Shown in pieces: positions 9,027-19,654 of a DNA stretch of 64,000 bases. Position 1 is the stretch's first letter, and every line of letters starts with the position of its first letter. The DNA comes from Leptospira kemamanensis (GTDB lineage: Bacteria > Spirochaetota > Leptospiria > Leptospirales > Leptospiraceae), in contig NZ_RQGG01000029.1 of assembly GCF_004769665.1 (NCBI RefSeq), positions 80,124-144,123 on the forward strand, given 5' to 3'. Below the pieces are notes generated by a model. That model saw nothing but the letters and a program-made list of their open reading frames with translations. It was not told the origin of the DNA and did no database searches. The position numbers and the translations under genes were made by a program.

Positions 9027-10028
9027 ATGAGACATTACGACGTATTCGGCGTAGGGAACGCCCTGGTAGATATCATTGCCTTTATTGCTCCCAATTTTTT
9101 ACAAAAACAAAATATTACCAAAGGTGTGATGACCTTAGTGGACGAAACAAGACAAGGCCAAATCCTTGCTGACCTTCACGATGAGAAAAAGGAATTACGC
9201 TCTGGTGGAAGTGCCGCAAACACCATGATCGCCATTGCCAATTCTGGTGGAACTTGCTGTTATACGGGAAAGGTCACTCATGATACTTATGGTGAATTTT
9301 ATAAAAAAGATATGGAAGAGGCCGGAGTTTTATTTGAAACCACTCCTGACAAAAACGGACACACTGGCACATGTGTTGTCCTCACCACTCCTGATGCAGA
9401 ACGTACCATGTTAACCAATCTTGCGATTTCGACATCACTTGGTCCCAATGACATCGATGTGGAAAACTTAAAAAAAAGTAAGTACGTGTATGTAGAAGGA
9501 TATTTGTGGGATGGAGATTCCACAAAAAAAGCAAGTGAGCTCACAATGAAACTTGCGAAGGAAAACAAAATCAAAGTTTCCTTTACCTATAGCGATCCAT
9601 TTTGTGTCAATCGTTCCAGAGACGAATTCATTCACCTAACAAAAGAATATGTGGATGTAGTTTTTTGCAATTCTGAAGAAGGACTTGCTTTAAGTGGAAA
9701 AAACACTGCAGAAGAAGCGGTAAAATATATCTCCACACTTTGTCCTTTGGTGTTTATGACTGCAGGAAAAGATGGAGCCTACGTGGCTGAAAATGGAAAA
9801 ATTACATTAGTTCCTGGATTTCCGGTGAAACCAATTGATACCACGGGAGCAGGGGATGCTTTTGCTGCGGGAGTATTGTATGGACTCACACAAGGATATT
9901 CGGCACAAAAATCAGCAAGATGGGGAAACTACGTGGCTTCTCGCATTGTTTGTGAAGTAGGACCAAGGCTATCTGTAAAACTTATGGGACGCCAAGAAGA
10001 AATTTTAGCTGGGTTCCAAGACAAATAA
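9027..10028 (+). CDS. PfkB-family carbohydrate/nucleoside kinase, probable adenosine kinase
   Basis: A 333-residue ribokinase/PfkB protein. The N-terminus YDVFGVGNALVDI and the GGSAANTMIAIAN motif are typical of adenosine-kinase-like members. The catalytic and anion-hole motif is DTTGAGDAFAAG near the C-terminus. I chose the ATG at 9027 because the homologous start is at MRHYDVFG; the frame is open to a TTG at 8988, but a ribosome-binding site only three bases ahead makes that unlikely. The enzyme would phosphorylate adenosine or a related sugar with ATP in the cytoplasm. It is divergent from the TonB receptor and convergent with a response regulator. Family is firm; the substrate is moderately supported. 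Confidence 0.88.
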   Translation: MRHYDVFGVGNALVDIIAFIAPNFLQKQNITKGVMTLVDETRQGQILADLHDEKKELRSGGSAANTMIAIANSGGTCCYTGKVTHDTYGEFYKKDMEEAGVLFETTPDKNGHTGTCVVLTTPDAERTMLTNLAISTSLGPNDIDVENLKKSKYVYVEGYLWDGDSTKKASELTMKLAKENKIKVSFTYSDPFCVNRSRDEFIHLTKEYVDVVFCNSEEGLALSGKNTAEEAVKYISTLCPLVFMTAGKDGAYVAENGKITLVPGFPVKPIDTTGAGDAFAAGVLYGLTQGYSAQKSARWGNYVASRIVCEVGPRLSVKLMGRQEEILAGFQDK

Positions 10029-10037
10029 ATCTTAAGA

Positions 10038-10433
10038 TTATTTTTTATGAAAATCCGACCATAAGGTTTGGATTTTTTCTGAAATTTCAAGTGGGGCAAA
10101 GGGTTTTTCAATCACACCGATGCCCCCTCTTTTTTGGTATTCCAAAATTTCATTCTTTAACACACGTGATGTGATAAAAGCAACTGGGATCTCTTTGGTT
10201 TCCGGAAAAATTTTTAATTCTTCAATGAGTTCCATCCCATTCATACCAGGCATCAGTACATCAAGTAAAATTAAATCTGGTTGTAAGATGATTGCTTTTT
10301 GTAAACCCTCAGGACCCGTTTTAGCAAAACTTACCTCATAACTGGAGTTAAATGCCAAAGCAATTCGTAAGATCTCCACAATATCTTCTTCATCTTCTAC
10401 GATTAAAACATGTTGTAAAGGAGGGAGGGTCAT
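10038..10433 (-). CDS. Single-domain response regulator (CheY-like receiver)
   Basis: A 131-residue receiver domain without an output domain. The acidic pocket is VEDEED (residues 12-17), the phospho-acceptor is Asp58 in LILLDVLMPG, the conserved Thr/Ser region is VAFITSR, and the lysine lies in VIEKPFAP. The start overlaps the stop of the upstream histidine kinase by four bases (ATGA), so the two are co-translated and most likely form a cognate pair. With no DNA-binding domain, output is probably protein-protein or phosphorelay. The convergent gene ends only 9 bases away. Confidence 0.92.
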   Translation of the reverse strand: MTLPPLQHVLIVEDEEDIVEILRIALAFNSSYEVSFAKTGPEGLQKAIILQPDLILLDVLMPGMNGMELIEELKIFPETKEIPVAFITSRVLKNEILEYQKRGGIGVIEKPFAPLEISEKIQTLWSDFHKK

Positions 10434-11944
10434 TGATTCATCCCAACTGGAATTTGGCCTGGTTTCACAGCAGGTAATTCGATGGTAAATACAGTGCCTG
10501 AATCGTCAGAAAAAAAGTAAATCTTACCATTCATGGCTTCCACAAACCCTTTGGTAATGGAAAGTCCAAGCCCCGAACCTCCCACTAGTTTGTCTTTAGG
10601 AGGAGCTCCTTGTGCAAATCGGTGAAAAAGCCTTGGTGCAAAATTGGGATCGATGCCAGGCCCATTGTCTTTGATGAGAATTTTTGCCTTTGTTTCCTCT
10701 GTTTGCACAGAGATAGTCACTTCCGAAAACTTTGGAGTGTATTTGACCGCGTTGGAAATCAAATTCGTGATACAGTGATTCAATCGATCTTCGTCGACAT
10801 AAACACTTGTTTGTGGGAAATTAGAGTCAAAATTCAAAAGGACATGGTATTGTTCGGCAAAAGTACGCATTCCATCTACGGATGTTTGTAGGATTTCTCC
10901 CAGTTGGTAGGTTCTAAATTTGAAATTGATATTGCCAGAATCCAAAGCTTCAATGTCGAGTAAGTCGGTGACAAAACGAACAAGTCTTTGTGTGTTTTTC
11001 CGACAAATATTCAGAAGGGACTTGGTTTGGTTAGAAACTTCACCTGCAACTCCTGCGAGTAATAAATCAATAGAGCCCTTAATGGAAGTTAGGGGAGTTC
11101 GGAGTTCATGGCTCACTAAACTAATGAATTCATTTTTTAATGCTTCTGCTTTTTTCCGTTCGGTGATATTTCTGATAATGGCAAGTGCATCTACTTCACC
11201 GGTTTTTGTAAACCTTGCTTCAAAACATTTTTCCCCATCGGAATCTTGAAGGGAGTACTCAACCGTTTTAGTTTCACCCAAATCAATCACATGTTCCAAA
11301 ATGGATTGGATTTCCTCTAACTTATTGTGTGGGAAAATTTCTTTGATGTTCGAGTAACGAAGGTTTGTGTCTTTGTTTTTACAATCCCAACCAGTGAAAT
11401 GAGGGAACTCTTTATGATTGATGGTTTGTCCATTTCTGTGGATTCCATACAGGGAATCAGGCAAAGCATTCAGGATGGTTTTGTTTTTCGTGATGATTTG
11501 GCTAAATTCGTCTTTTGCATTTTTTTCCTGAGTGACTTCTGTGGCAATGATGATGGTGAAATTTTCCTGCGGGAACACTTGCATATCATACCAACCCATC
11601 TCCTCAAAAAATGTTTCTTCCGAACGAAAGGTTTTTTTCCCTTCAATTGCTGCCACCAATTGATTCCCAAATTCGATGGTTTTTAAAACTGGAAATAAAT
11701 TCCAAATGTTTTGTCCTAACATTTCTTCTGCGGGTTTTCCTGCCATTTCCACCCCTTTGGCATTGACATAGGTGTAATTTCCATCCATGTCTAAGACAAA
11801 AACCGCATTCGTCCGAGTTTCTAGGATTTTGTCAAAGTATTGTGGGACAAAATTATGCCAATTTTCGCCTAGAAGTTGCTTTGCATCAAAAAAGCTCGCT
11901 TCATCCTTGAAAAAGCTTTTGATTTTTTCCAGAAATTCATTCAT
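10430..11944 (-). CDS. PAS-domain sensor histidine kinase
   Basis: A 504-residue cytoplasmic kinase with no membrane segment. A first PAS domain (about 35-150) reads as a typical sensor (VFVLDMDGNYTYVNAKGVEM). A second PAS-like segment (about 155-265) follows, then the HisKA dimerisation helix with SHELRTPLTS (phospho-His near 280), and the HATPase domain with N-box HCITNLISNAVKYTP, G1 IKDNGPGID and G2 GGSGLGLSI. It would autophosphorylate in response to a cytosolic cue such as redox state or a ligand, and pass phosphate to the overlapping single-domain regulator. Divergent from the ABC operon with a 32-base gap. Confidence 0.93.
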   Translation of the reverse strand: MNEFLEKIKSFFKDEASFFDAKQLLGENWHNFVPQYFDKILETRTNAVFVLDMDGNYTYVNAKGVEMAGKPAEEMLGQNIWNLFPVLKTIEFGNQLVAAIEGKKTFRSEETFFEEMGWYDMQVFPQENFTIIIATEVTQEKNAKDEFSQIITKNKTILNALPDSLYGIHRNGQTINHKEFPHFTGWDCKNKDTNLRYSNIKEIFPHNKLEEIQSILEHVIDLGETKTVEYSLQDSDGEKCFEARFTKTGEVDALAIIRNITERKKAEALKNEFISLVSHELRTPLTSIKGSIDLLLAGVAGEVSNQTKSLLNICRKNTQRLVRFVTDLLDIEALDSGNINFKFRTYQLGEILQTSVDGMRTFAEQYHVLLNFDSNFPQTSVYVDEDRLNHCITNLISNAVKYTPKFSEVTISVQTEETKAKILIKDNGPGIDPNFAPRLFHRFAQGAPPKDKLVGGSGLGLSITKGFVEAMNGKIYFFSDDSGTVFTIELPAVKPGQIPVGMNQ

Positions 11945-11976
11945 AGGTGCAGGTATACGAAAACTAAACCAAAGTT

Positions 11977-12906
11977 ATGATACAAGTCAGCAATTTATCC
12001 AAATTTTACGGTGAAAAACGAGCCATCTCAGGTCTCAATTTTAAATTAGAAAAAGGTGAAATTGTGGGTCTTCTTGGCCTGAACGGCGCAGGAAAAACCA
12101 CAACGATCCGAATCCTCACGGGGTATTTGATCCCTAGTGCGGGAGATGCTTCCATTGATGGAAAGTCCATTTTTGATTTTCCGTTGGAAGCAAAACAAAA
12201 GATCGGATACCTTCCGGAAACACCTCCTCTCTATGAGGATATGACAATATCCGAATACCTTCAATTTGTTGGTAGAATCAAAAAAATTGAAGATGCTAAA
12301 CTCACATCGGAAATAGAGAAGGTCATTGAAAAAACAAATCTAGGTCACGTGAAAGACAAACTCATTGGAACTTTATCCCTTGGGTATCGCAAACGGGTGG
12401 GAATTGCACAAGCCATCCTCGGAGATCCTGAAATTGTGATTATGGATGAACCTATCTCGGGCCTTGATCCAAAACAAATCGTGGAAATCCGAAGCCTGAT
12501 CCGAAGTTTGGCGGGCAACCATACAGTTCTCATTTCGAGCCATATCCTCACGGAGATTTACAAAACTTGTGATAAATTTTTGTTCCTCCACAAAGGAAGT
12601 TTGAAACAAGAACTTTCTCTTTCCAGGCTAGAGGAAGAGATGAACCGACTTGCAGGTTGGGAAGTAGGACTTTCTGGTAAACCAAAACTTGAGTTAATTC
12701 AGTTTATGAATTCGGTGTTAGTCGAATCGGAAACAGTTACCGAAATGGGAACAAATAAAGAGGAAGAAATGTTTATGGTGCGCACATCAAATCCAAAACA
12801 ATTCAAAGAATCTTTGTTTTCAAAGGCATTGTCATCTGGGATTCAAATTGAATCCTTAAAAAAACAAGAAGTATCTCTCGAACAGATTTTTATGGAGAAA
12901 ATATGA
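11977..12906 (+). CDS. ABC transporter ATP-binding protein (GldA/NatA-like)
   Basis: A 309-residue ABC ATPase with Walker [10 protein letters not shown], signature [13 protein letters not shown], Walker [13 protein letters not shown] and H-loop ISSHIL. The C-terminal extension beyond residue 220 is typical of ABC-2 export ATPases. It is the first gene of a tightly packed set: its stop overlaps the permease start by four bases. With the downstream GldF-like permease and GldG-like protein it forms the complete set known from gliding-type ABC systems, which also occur in non-gliding bacteria. The substrate is unknown. Confidence 0.92.
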   Translation: MIQVSNLSKFYGEKRAISGLNFKLEKGEIVGLLGLNGAGKTTTIRILTGYLIPSAGDASIDGKSIFDFPLEAKQKIGYLPETPPLYEDMTISEYLQFVGRIKKIEDAKLTSEIEKVIEKTNLGHVKDKLIGTLSLGYRKRVGIAQAILGDPEIVIMDEPISGLDPKQIVEIRSLIRSLAGNHTVLISSHILTEIYKTCDKFLFLHKGSLKQELSLSRLEEEMNRLAGWEVGLSGKPKLELIQFMNSVLVESETVTEMGTNKEEEMFMVRTSNPKQFKESLFSKALSSGIQIESLKKQEVSLEQIFMEKI

Positions 12907-13634
12907 ACTGGCAAACGGCTGTTTGGATCTATAAAAAAGAATTACGATTATTTTTTGGAACATACATGGGGCCACTTGTGTTAGGTGGAACCGCATTTTT
13001 AAATGCACTTTTTGTGATGATTCTCAATTTTAATGGTACGGCCAATTACGAAATTGCGACTTACATCACCTTTATTTCGTTTATGACAACCATCCTCATA
13101 GCGATGGTTATCATTTCCATGGGTTCCATCGTGGAAGAAAAAAATAAAGGGACTTTAGAGTTACTCTTTACTTCGCCCATTACGGATTTGGAGATTGTTT
13201 TCGGTAAATTTATGTTTGGTGTGACCGTTTGTGGGATCATCACAGTGTTTATCAATGGTTTATTTCCACTGCTATTGTATACGTTTTGGAAAGCCCCGTT
13301 TTATATGGTGGCTTCTGGAAGTATAGGAGTGTTTTTACTTGGGATTTTCACTTTCACCATTGGGATGTTTGGATCAAGTCTCGGAAAAAACCAAATGATC
13401 TCTCTACTCATTTCGGTGTTAATCATTTTAACATTATGGGTGGTGGGATATTTTTCTCATTTGTTCCAAGCAACCACAAGAAAGGTGTTATTCCACTTAC
13501 ATATATTTTCTCACTTTGCCGCGTTTGCCAAAGGTGTCCTACCTTTGACAGGGATTGTATTTTTCTTAAGTGGAACTTTCTTATTTTTATACTTAACCGT
13601 TAAGGTCTTGGAATCCAGGAGATGGAGAGGATAG
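12903..13634 (+). CDS. ABC-2 type permease (GldF-like)
   Basis: A 243-residue integral membrane protein with about six hydrophobic segments. The conserved cytoplasmic piece [16 protein letters not shown] is characteristic of ABC-2/NosY/GldF permeases. It overlaps the ATPase by four bases and is followed after three bases by the GldG-like auxiliary gene, so the three are probably made in fixed ratio. It would form the membrane channel of the exporter. The specific cargo cannot be inferred. Confidence 0.9.
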   Translation: MNWQTAVWIYKKELRLFFGTYMGPLVLGGTAFLNALFVMILNFNGTANYEIATYITFISFMTTILIAMVIISMGSIVEEKNKGTLELLFTSPITDLEIVFGKFMFGVTVCGIITVFINGLFPLLLYTFWKAPFYMVASGSIGVFLLGIFTFTIGMFGSSLGKNQMISLLISVLIILTLWVVGYFSHLFQATTRKVLFHLHIFSHFAAFAKGVLPLTGIVFFLSGTFLFLYLTVKVLESRRWRG

Positions 13635-13637
13635 ATC

Positions 13638-15509
13638 ATGTTATTATCAGCTGATAGAGTTTTACCATTTGTAAGTTTAGTTTCCCTTTTCGCCTATTTC
13701 TTGTTTGATGGAATGATGGTGGATCCAAAAAGAAAGATCCTCTTTTTGGGGGTTGTGTTTTTGTTTTTGGCTTCCGACACCATAGTTCGAGCCTTTTCCA
13801 AAGGGATACGAAAAGAAGATCAAAATCGTTATATCGCCGCCGTTTTTGGAATCGCAGCTTTTTTGTTATCTGTATTACGCGACTTTTTAGATTTAAAACC
13901 AATTGCTGGGATGAATGAAGAAGTGAGTGCGATTCCCAGAGTCAGAGAATTTCTTTTGTTATGTGTGGTTCTTTTTTCATTGGTTTTCCTATTACAAATC
14001 ATCCTTCTTGAGATTGGGAAATCATCTCTGGAAGCTCAAAGTAATTTGGCAAAATCCAAAAGTTCCTTATTACAAAATGCAGTTTTGGGTTTTTTGTTTG
14101 TATTACCCATCCTAGTTGCGGTTAATTATTTTGCGATCAAACGGAATTACAATTTTGATTTGAGTAGCCAAGGAAAGTTTTCCCTTTCTCAAATTTCAAG
14201 AAACCTAATCAAACCCATCACTCAAGATGTGACAATTACCGCTTTTTACCCAAGACCACTCGAAGCAGATGGTCCTGCTAACGGTGATAAACTCACTGCG
14301 TTTGCATTAACGCGTGTGAGACCAGATATCGAAATTTTACTCGATCAAATTAAGTCTGAAAATTCTCATATCACGGTTCAATTCATCAATGCAGATGTGG
14401 AAATTGATTTGTTAAAAGAATTTGGACAAGTCTCCAATGGAACCATCTTTGTTCGTTCCAAAAAACAATCGTCATTAACCAATTCCACTCCTTTTGCAGA
14501 AGAAAGAGTGATTGCGAAAGAACCAAAGGATTTGGAAGAATTAGAACGTAAGTTAGTTGCTGCTCTTCTCAATGTTACAACCGAACAAAAAAAAGTATAT
14601 TTCACGGTTGCCAATGGGGAACGATATGGTATGGCATTTCGGGCACTTCCCAACGAACAAGTAAACCGTTTTGTTTCTTCTTTGCAGTTCCTAAATTTTA
14701 AAGTGGCAGAGCTTGGGTTTGCGCAAGGTTGGCCTTCTAAACTTCCAGAAGATGCCGATATGCTTGTGATTCTTGGTCCAACCGTTCCTTTTTCTAAAGA
14801 AGCAAGAGAAGAACTGAACAAATATGTTTTAGAAAAAAACGGTAAAATTCTCATCACCATGGAACCAAAGGGGAGTGAAGATTTTAGTTGGTTATTACAA
14901 CCAGCAGGTTTAAAATTTAGTTCCTCTCCACTCATCGAACGAGAAGAAAAACCAGGATTCATTGTTGCCAAACGATTCCCTGAAAATCGACTCACAGATC
15001 TTTTACAAAAAAAAGATATGGGAATTTTATTTCCTTACAGCGGTTATTTGGACACCGATCCTAAAGCACCAACACCTTTTGTTTGGAAATCAGAAACTTT
15101 ATTGGAATCTGGATACGATGCTTACCAAGACCTAAACAAAAATGGGAAGATGGATCCAAATGAAAAAAAGGAAAGTAAAATCCTTTCTGCTGTTTTATCT
15201 CCTATGTCACTCACTGGAGAGAAAACTGGAAAAATCATCTTACATACGGGAACAAGTTGGGTTACAGATCAGTTCATTCCATATGTGATGAACTCTCAAT
15301 TTTCAACTGTTTCCATCACAGGTTTATTCCAAGACAATATTGTGGCCGAAATCCCTTTAAAGAAGGAAGAGGTGGATACCATTACTCTATCCGACAATCA
15401 AAAGTTAGTCGCTTGGGCAATTGGTGTTTTTTTGTTCCCAGGATTCATTTTAGCAGTTGGTTCTTACTTTGTGTATGCCAGACGTAAACATTCTATGTTA
15501 GAAGTATGA
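13638..15509 (+). CDS. GldG-like ABC auxiliary protein
   Basis: A 623-residue protein with hydrophobic segments near the N-terminus (about 7-65, 75-130 and 150-175), a large periplasmic region and a C-terminal transmembrane helix (about 590-615). After the third N-terminal helix comes the family signature NYNFDLSSQGKFSLSQ, shared with GldG/ABC-auxiliary proteins. It overlaps the next gene by four bases. In this family the soluble region is thought to assist an ABC-2 exporter; mechanism and cargo are unknown. The name reflects family resemblance, not gliding. Confidence 0.85.
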   Translation: MLLSADRVLPFVSLVSLFAYFLFDGMMVDPKRKILFLGVVFLFLASDTIVRAFSKGIRKEDQNRYIAAVFGIAAFLLSVLRDFLDLKPIAGMNEEVSAIPRVREFLLLCVVLFSLVFLLQIILLEIGKSSLEAQSNLAKSKSSLLQNAVLGFLFVLPILVAVNYFAIKRNYNFDLSSQGKFSLSQISRNLIKPITQDVTITAFYPRPLEADGPANGDKLTAFALTRVRPDIEILLDQIKSENSHITVQFINADVEIDLLKEFGQVSNGTIFVRSKKQSSLTNSTPFAEERVIAKEPKDLEELERKLVAALLNVTTEQKKVYFTVANGERYGMAFRALPNEQVNRFVSSLQFLNFKVAELGFAQGWPSKLPEDADMLVILGPTVPFSKEAREELNKYVLEKNGKILITMEPKGSEDFSWLLQPAGLKFSSSPLIEREEKPGFIVAKRFPENRLTDLLQKKDMGILFPYSGYLDTDPKAPTPFVWKSETLLESGYDAYQDLNKNGKMDPNEKKESKILSAVLSPMSLTGEKTGKIILHTGTSWVTDQFIPYVMNSQFSTVSITGLFQDNIVAEIPLKKEEVDTITLSDNQKLVAWAIGVFLFPGFILAVGSYFVYARRKHSMLEV

Positions 15510-16579
15510 AACAAAAATTAGGTTTAGTATTTGTCGCATTTTTGGGATTGTTCCTCTTGTTTTATTTTATGGAGGATCATCCGGAAAATATTTCGGAAAC
15601 CAATTATTGGAAAGAAGATTGGAAATCCATTCGATATAACCCACCAACATCTGATTGGTGTGGGAACTTAGTTCCCAGTTTTGCAGAATCATCGATGGTC
15701 TTTCGGAAACTTTCACGCGCATGGAATGAACCTGCGTTGTATACCGTGACAACGGAAAAAAACGGAAACGTATTGGTTTATGAAGGAAACTATAATGTCA
15801 AAAATAGTTTTTCAGAACTCAGTGTTCTCAAAACAAAACTCATTGAAGCTTCAACTGATGAAATCAAAAAAACGTATTGTTTGAGTGAGTTTTCTCCTTC
15901 TTTAACCGTTTCTCAAGAGAATGGAAAAGAAATTCAGTTTTCATTCGATAAACAGTTGTTATTTGGAAAAAAAATTGGTGCGGATGATGGAAGAATTGCT
16001 GTTTCCATTGGCAATGAAATCATTGCGCCCTACCAATACATCATCGAAAAATTCAGGACACCCGTTACCAATTTTCGAGAAAAAATGTATGTAGCAGTCA
16101 CCGAAGGTTTCATTCAGGAACTTAAATTTTCTGGCCAAGGGATCCTTGTGCAGGTAGAAAACCGAGCTAAAAAAAACCAATACAATGTATATGTAAACAA
16201 TTGGAGTCGTAGCACAGGGGAGAGGATCGTATTACCACCTGATGTTGGAAATCAGTGGGAGTCTGTCGTCAAAGGTTTAAAAGTAGAATTTTATCCTGAC
16301 GAAACGGGCGCACCTTCCTTTCCCACTCTTTCGGATAAAGTAAGTCCAGAGGCAATTTTGGATGTCAACATCTCCAATGGAACGAAAATCAAATTGTCTT
16401 TTTTTCCCAGTTGGGATTCACCTCTTGGAAAATGGCGGCCTGTGCTTCGGCAATTTCCTTCCCATTTTGATGAGTCGATCACTTGGATGAAAGAGGAATC
16501 CTTCCAAAATTTAGTGAATGCGGTCATGAAAGTGAAAAGTGCTTCCCGATACGAGCGCCCCAACCAGAAAATCCAATAA
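15506..16579 (+). CDS. DUF4340-type membrane-anchored protein
   Basis: A 357-residue protein with one N-terminal transmembrane helix (residues 5-23) and a long extracytoplasmic part. It occupies the place where a DUF4340 protein usually follows GldG in such operons, and its strand-rich repeats (for example LVYEGNYNVKNSFSEL and FSFDKQLLFG) fit that family. It overlaps the GldG-like gene by four bases, so it is probably an extra component of the exporter. The assignment rests on context plus general resemblance. Confidence 0.7.
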   Translation: MKQKLGLVFVAFLGLFLLFYFMEDHPENISETNYWKEDWKSIRYNPPTSDWCGNLVPSFAESSMVFRKLSRAWNEPALYTVTTEKNGNVLVYEGNYNVKNSFSELSVLKTKLIEASTDEIKKTYCLSEFSPSLTVSQENGKEIQFSFDKQLLFGKKIGADDGRIAVSIGNEIIAPYQYIIEKFRTPVTNFREKMYVAVTEGFIQELKFSGQGILVQVENRAKKNQYNVYVNNWSRSTGERIVLPPDVGNQWESVVKGLKVEFYPDETGAPSFPTLSDKVSPEAILDVNISNGTKIKLSFFPSWDSPLGKWRPVLRQFPSHFDESITWMKEESFQNLVNAVMKVKSASRYERPNQKIQ

Positions 16580-16580
16580 G

Positions 16581-17195
16581 GTGCAAAAAGTTTCAACCAT
16601 CGTCCAAAGGACCGGTCTCATCCGCGATTTGTTTATTTCTCCCATGTCTGCCTTTGAATCCTACTTTCACAAAGCGGACTTGGGTGGGCGTGATTTGTGG
16701 TTATGCCATCTCCAACTGATGTTACTGGCGCCACTTGCCAAGTTTTTTGGTAACTGCATTCAGATATTGATTTTCAAAGTAACGTTCGTGGAAGAGGAAA
16801 CAAAACTCACTTACACACAGGGAGTAGGAACGGTTTTCTTTTTTTATTTGGGATTTTATTTTGTCGTTCGGCTTGTGGATAGTTTTCGAATGTATCACCA
16901 AATGCGTGATCGCACAAAAGATTGGGAGGGACCGGAACCTCATGTTTTTATCATTTCATTTTTGGCGTTTACAGCAACTTCCATCTTTTGGATTTTTCCT
17001 GCACCTATCCCCTTATTTATGTTAGCTGTTGGTTTTCTTTATTCTTTACATTTATCGTATTTTTATTTGTCCATTCGCAGAGCATGGACAAGTTTTGATT
17101 TTTTATTTTTTCTGATGAAAGTAGTGTTATTTTTTTTGGTTCTACTTTCGATTCCTTTATTCCTTTATAACCTGGTTAGGACGGTACTCTTTTGA
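16581..17195 (+). CDS. Yip1-like membrane protein
   Basis: About 204 residues with four to five hydrophobic segments and a cytoplasmic N-terminus [17 protein letters not shown], which resembles the start of bacterial Yip1-domain proteins. I chose the GTG at 16581, right after the upstream stop, because the alternative upstream ATG at 16539 would overlap the preceding gene by 41 bases with no family support. The stop overlaps the mpl TTG start. Function unknown; probably an inner-membrane organiser or a further part of the exporter. Confidence 0.7.
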   Translation: MQKVSTIVQRTGLIRDLFISPMSAFESYFHKADLGGRDLWLCHLQLMLLAPLAKFFGNCIQILIFKVTFVEEETKLTYTQGVGTVFFFYLGFYFVVRLVDSFRMYHQMRDRTKDWEGPEPHVFIISFLAFTATSIFWIFPAPIPLFMLAVGFLYSLHLSYFYLSIRRAWTSFDFLFFLMKVVLFFLVLLSIPLFLYNLVRTVLF

Positions 17196-18586
17196 AGATA
17201 TTTTTGGTAGGAATTGGCGGAATTGCTATGGGCAATTTGGCTTATATGCTCAAACAACAAGGCCATGATGTGTCGGGTTCAGACCAAAACTTATACCCTC
17301 CGATGTCTGATAAATTGGTAGAATGGGGTCTCTCACCTAAGTCTGGTTATCGTAAAGAAAATGTGAAAGGAGCAGACCTTGTCATCATTGGAAATGCCAT
17401 CTCTCGTGGAAATCCAGAAGTAGAAGAAGTATTAAACACAGGCATTGAATACATGAGTATGGCAGAAGCCATTGGTCATTTTTTTCTGAAAGGGAAAAAA
17501 CCAATTGTGATTTCTGGAACTCATGGAAAAACCACTACCACCTTTCTTACCCATTGGATTTTAGAATCCATTGGATTAAAACCTGGTCTTTTTGTGGGTG
17601 GGATCCGAAAAGATGGATTTCCTGGATTTGCTTTGGGGGAAGGAGACTATTTTGTGATTGAAGGGGATGAATACGATTCTGCCTTCTTTGATAAAAGTTC
17701 CAAGTTTTTGCACTATCGCCCTTATTACCTTGTGATGAACGCTCTTGACTTTGACCATGCAGACATCTTTGCCAATTTGGATGCGATTAAAGTCATGTTC
17801 AAACGATTGTTAAACTTAGTTCCTGGTCGTGGGAAAGTTTTTTATTGGAAAGGATCCAAAAATTTAAATGATATCACAAAAGATTACCAACATGCACCTG
17901 TTGAAACCTTTGAATTAGGGGATAAAAATTCTATTTTTAAATATGAAAAAGGAATTTTATCGGAGATTCGTACCAAATCCAAATTAAAACCATCTCTCAT
18001 TGGGTCACATAACTATCGCAATGTGGAAGTAGCTGTACGTGTTTGTTTGGAAATTGCTCCGCAAAAACGAAAAGAAATTTTAGAAGCAGTGGAAACATTC
18101 CCAGGTGTCAAACGTAGACAAGAAAACTTATATGTATCCGAAACCAGTTTACTTGTGGAAGACTTTGCCCATCACCCAGTTGCCATCCAAGAAACCATCA
18201 AAGCCCATAAAGAAGCTTACCCAGGTTATAAAATCATTTCCCTATTTGAACCAAGAAGTGCCACATCTCATCGTAATGTCTTTCAAGGTGATTTTGCCAA
18301 ATGTTTCAAAGGAAGTGATGTGAGTATTGTCACAGAAGTCTACCAAGTGGACAAAGTAGGTAAGTCCCTTCGTTTGAATGTGAAAAAATTGGTAAAGGAC
18401 ATCAAAACCAATACCAAAAAAGAATCCATCTACGCACCAACACCTAAAGACATTCCTTCCCTTTTAAAAAAGATCTTACCTAAATACAAAAAAGATAAAC
18501 TCATCATCCTTGCCATGTCGAATGGTGCGTTTGGTGGAATTTATTCTGAATTAAAATCCTTAATCGAAACACGAGAATCACTATGA
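17192..18586 (+). CDS. mpl: UDP-N-acetylmuramate:L-alanyl-gamma-D-glutamyl-meso-diaminopimelate ligase
   Basis: This 464-residue Mur-ligase-family enzyme joins recycled murein tripeptide to UDP-MurNAc in peptidoglycan recycling. The N-terminal Rossmann part is [20 protein letters not shown]. The ATP-binding loop is [11 protein letters not shown] (about 108-118), and a central [12 protein letters not shown] motif is typical of Mpl rather than MurC. The start is TTG at 17192, supported by a TTAGGA ribosome-binding site and an overlap with the upstream stop. It overlaps pheS by four bases. Confidence 0.93.
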   Translation: MKIFLVGIGGIAMGNLAYMLKQQGHDVSGSDQNLYPPMSDKLVEWGLSPKSGYRKENVKGADLVIIGNAISRGNPEVEEVLNTGIEYMSMAEAIGHFFLKGKKPIVISGTHGKTTTTFLTHWILESIGLKPGLFVGGIRKDGFPGFALGEGDYFVIEGDEYDSAFFDKSSKFLHYRPYYLVMNALDFDHADIFANLDAIKVMFKRLLNLVPGRGKVFYWKGSKNLNDITKDYQHAPVETFELGDKNSIFKYEKGILSEIRTKSKLKPSLIGSHNYRNVEVAVRVCLEIAPQKRKEILEAVETFPGVKRRQENLYVSETSLLVEDFAHHPVAIQETIKAHKEAYPGYKIISLFEPRSATSHRNVFQGDFAKCFKGSDVSIVTEVYQVDKVGKSLRLNVKKLVKDIKTNTKKESIYAPTPKDIPSLLKKILPKYKKDKLIILAMSNGAFGGIYSELKSLIETRESL

Positions 18587-19608
18587 GTTTATCCCAAGAA
18601 ATTGAATCTTTAGTCAAAGAAGCTGAATCTGTATTAAGTTCTGTCAATACCGAACAAGAGTTAGATACAGAGAAAAATCAGTTCCTCGGTAAAAAAGGAA
18701 AACTCACTTCAGTCCTGAAGGGTCTTGCTTCCCTTTCGGTGGAAGAAAAAAAGACAGTAGGAAAACAAGCAAACGAAGCCCAAACAAGACTCGAAGCCTT
18801 CGTCGAAACCAAACGAATTTCTCTCAAAGAAAGTTTTTACGAAAACCAATTGGGGAAAGAATTTTTTGATACACTCCGTCCTCTTCCGAAAAAAGAAAGA
18901 GGGAGTTTGCATCCCATCTCCCAAATCCAATACGAAATCGAAGATATTTTTACATCGATGGGTTTTTCTGTGATGGATGGACCAGAAGTGGAAACCGATG
19001 AAAACAATTTTGGTGCCTTAAATTTTACCGAAGACCATCCTGCTCGCGACATGCAAGATACATTTTATACGGTAGATGGCAATTTGTTACGTACCCATAC
19101 CTCGGCCATCCAAGTGCGAGCCCTTCGAAAACTGAAACCCCCCTTTCGGATCATTGCCCCTGGTCGTGTGTTCCGGTACGAAGAAGTGGACGCCTCTCAT
19201 GAAAATACCTTTTACCAAGTGGAAGGAATGGTTGTGGGAGAAAATATTTCAGTTGCCCATTTGATTTATACGATGGAGACACTTCTCTCTCGTGTTTTCC
19301 GTAAGGAAATCAAAACAAGACTTCGCCCCGGTTACTTTCCGTTTGTCGAACCTGGGTTTGAGTTGGATATCAATTGTCTTGTATGCAGTGGAGATGGGTG
19401 TAGTGTTTGCAAACAATCGGGTTGGCTCGAACTCCTTCCTTGTGGGCTTGTGCATCCGAATGTGTTAGAAGCTGCTGGTCTTGATTCTAAAACATGGACT
19501 GGTTTTGCATTTGGACTTGGCCTCGACCGATTGGTGATGATGCGTTACGGAATCCATGACATTCGCTATTTCCAATCAGGGAATTTACGGTTTTTGAAAC
19601 AGTTTTAA
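18583..19608 (+). CDS. pheS: Phenylalanyl-tRNA synthetase alpha subunit
   Basis: This 341-residue class II synthetase subunit charges tRNA-Phe with phenylalanine as part of an alpha2beta2 enzyme. An N-terminal coiled coil (about 1-85) binds tRNA. Motif 2 is [22 protein letters not shown] and motif 3 is [33 protein letters not shown] segment holds the Cys cluster seen in many bacterial PheS. It is last in the seven-gene operon and overlaps mpl. pheT is not adjacent, which is unusual compared with the common pheST pair. A bidirectional hairpin lies downstream. Confidence 0.96.
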   Translation: MSLSQEIESLVKEAESVLSSVNTEQELDTEKNQFLGKKGKLTSVLKGLASLSVEEKKTVGKQANEAQTRLEAFVETKRISLKESFYENQLGKEFFDTLRPLPKKERGSLHPISQIQYEIEDIFTSMGFSVMDGPEVETDENNFGALNFTEDHPARDMQDTFYTVDGNLLRTHTSAIQVRALRKLKPPFRIIAPGRVFRYEEVDASHENTFYQVEGMVVGENISVAHLIYTMETLLSRVFRKEIKTRLRPGYFPFVEPGFELDINCLVCSGDGCSVCKQSGWLELLPCGLVHPNVLEAAGLDSKTWTGFAFGLGLDRLVMMRYGIHDIRYFQSGNLRFLKQF

Positions 19609-19654
19609 ATACGGAGTTTCGATTTAAGCGAAACGAAAGGTTATCGATGTAAGC

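Noticed and set aside
10028..10045. Palindrome AATCTTAAGATT followed by T run as terminator between the PfkB gene and the response regulator
   Set aside because: The stem is short and AT-only, and it overlaps the regulator stop codon; too weak to call.
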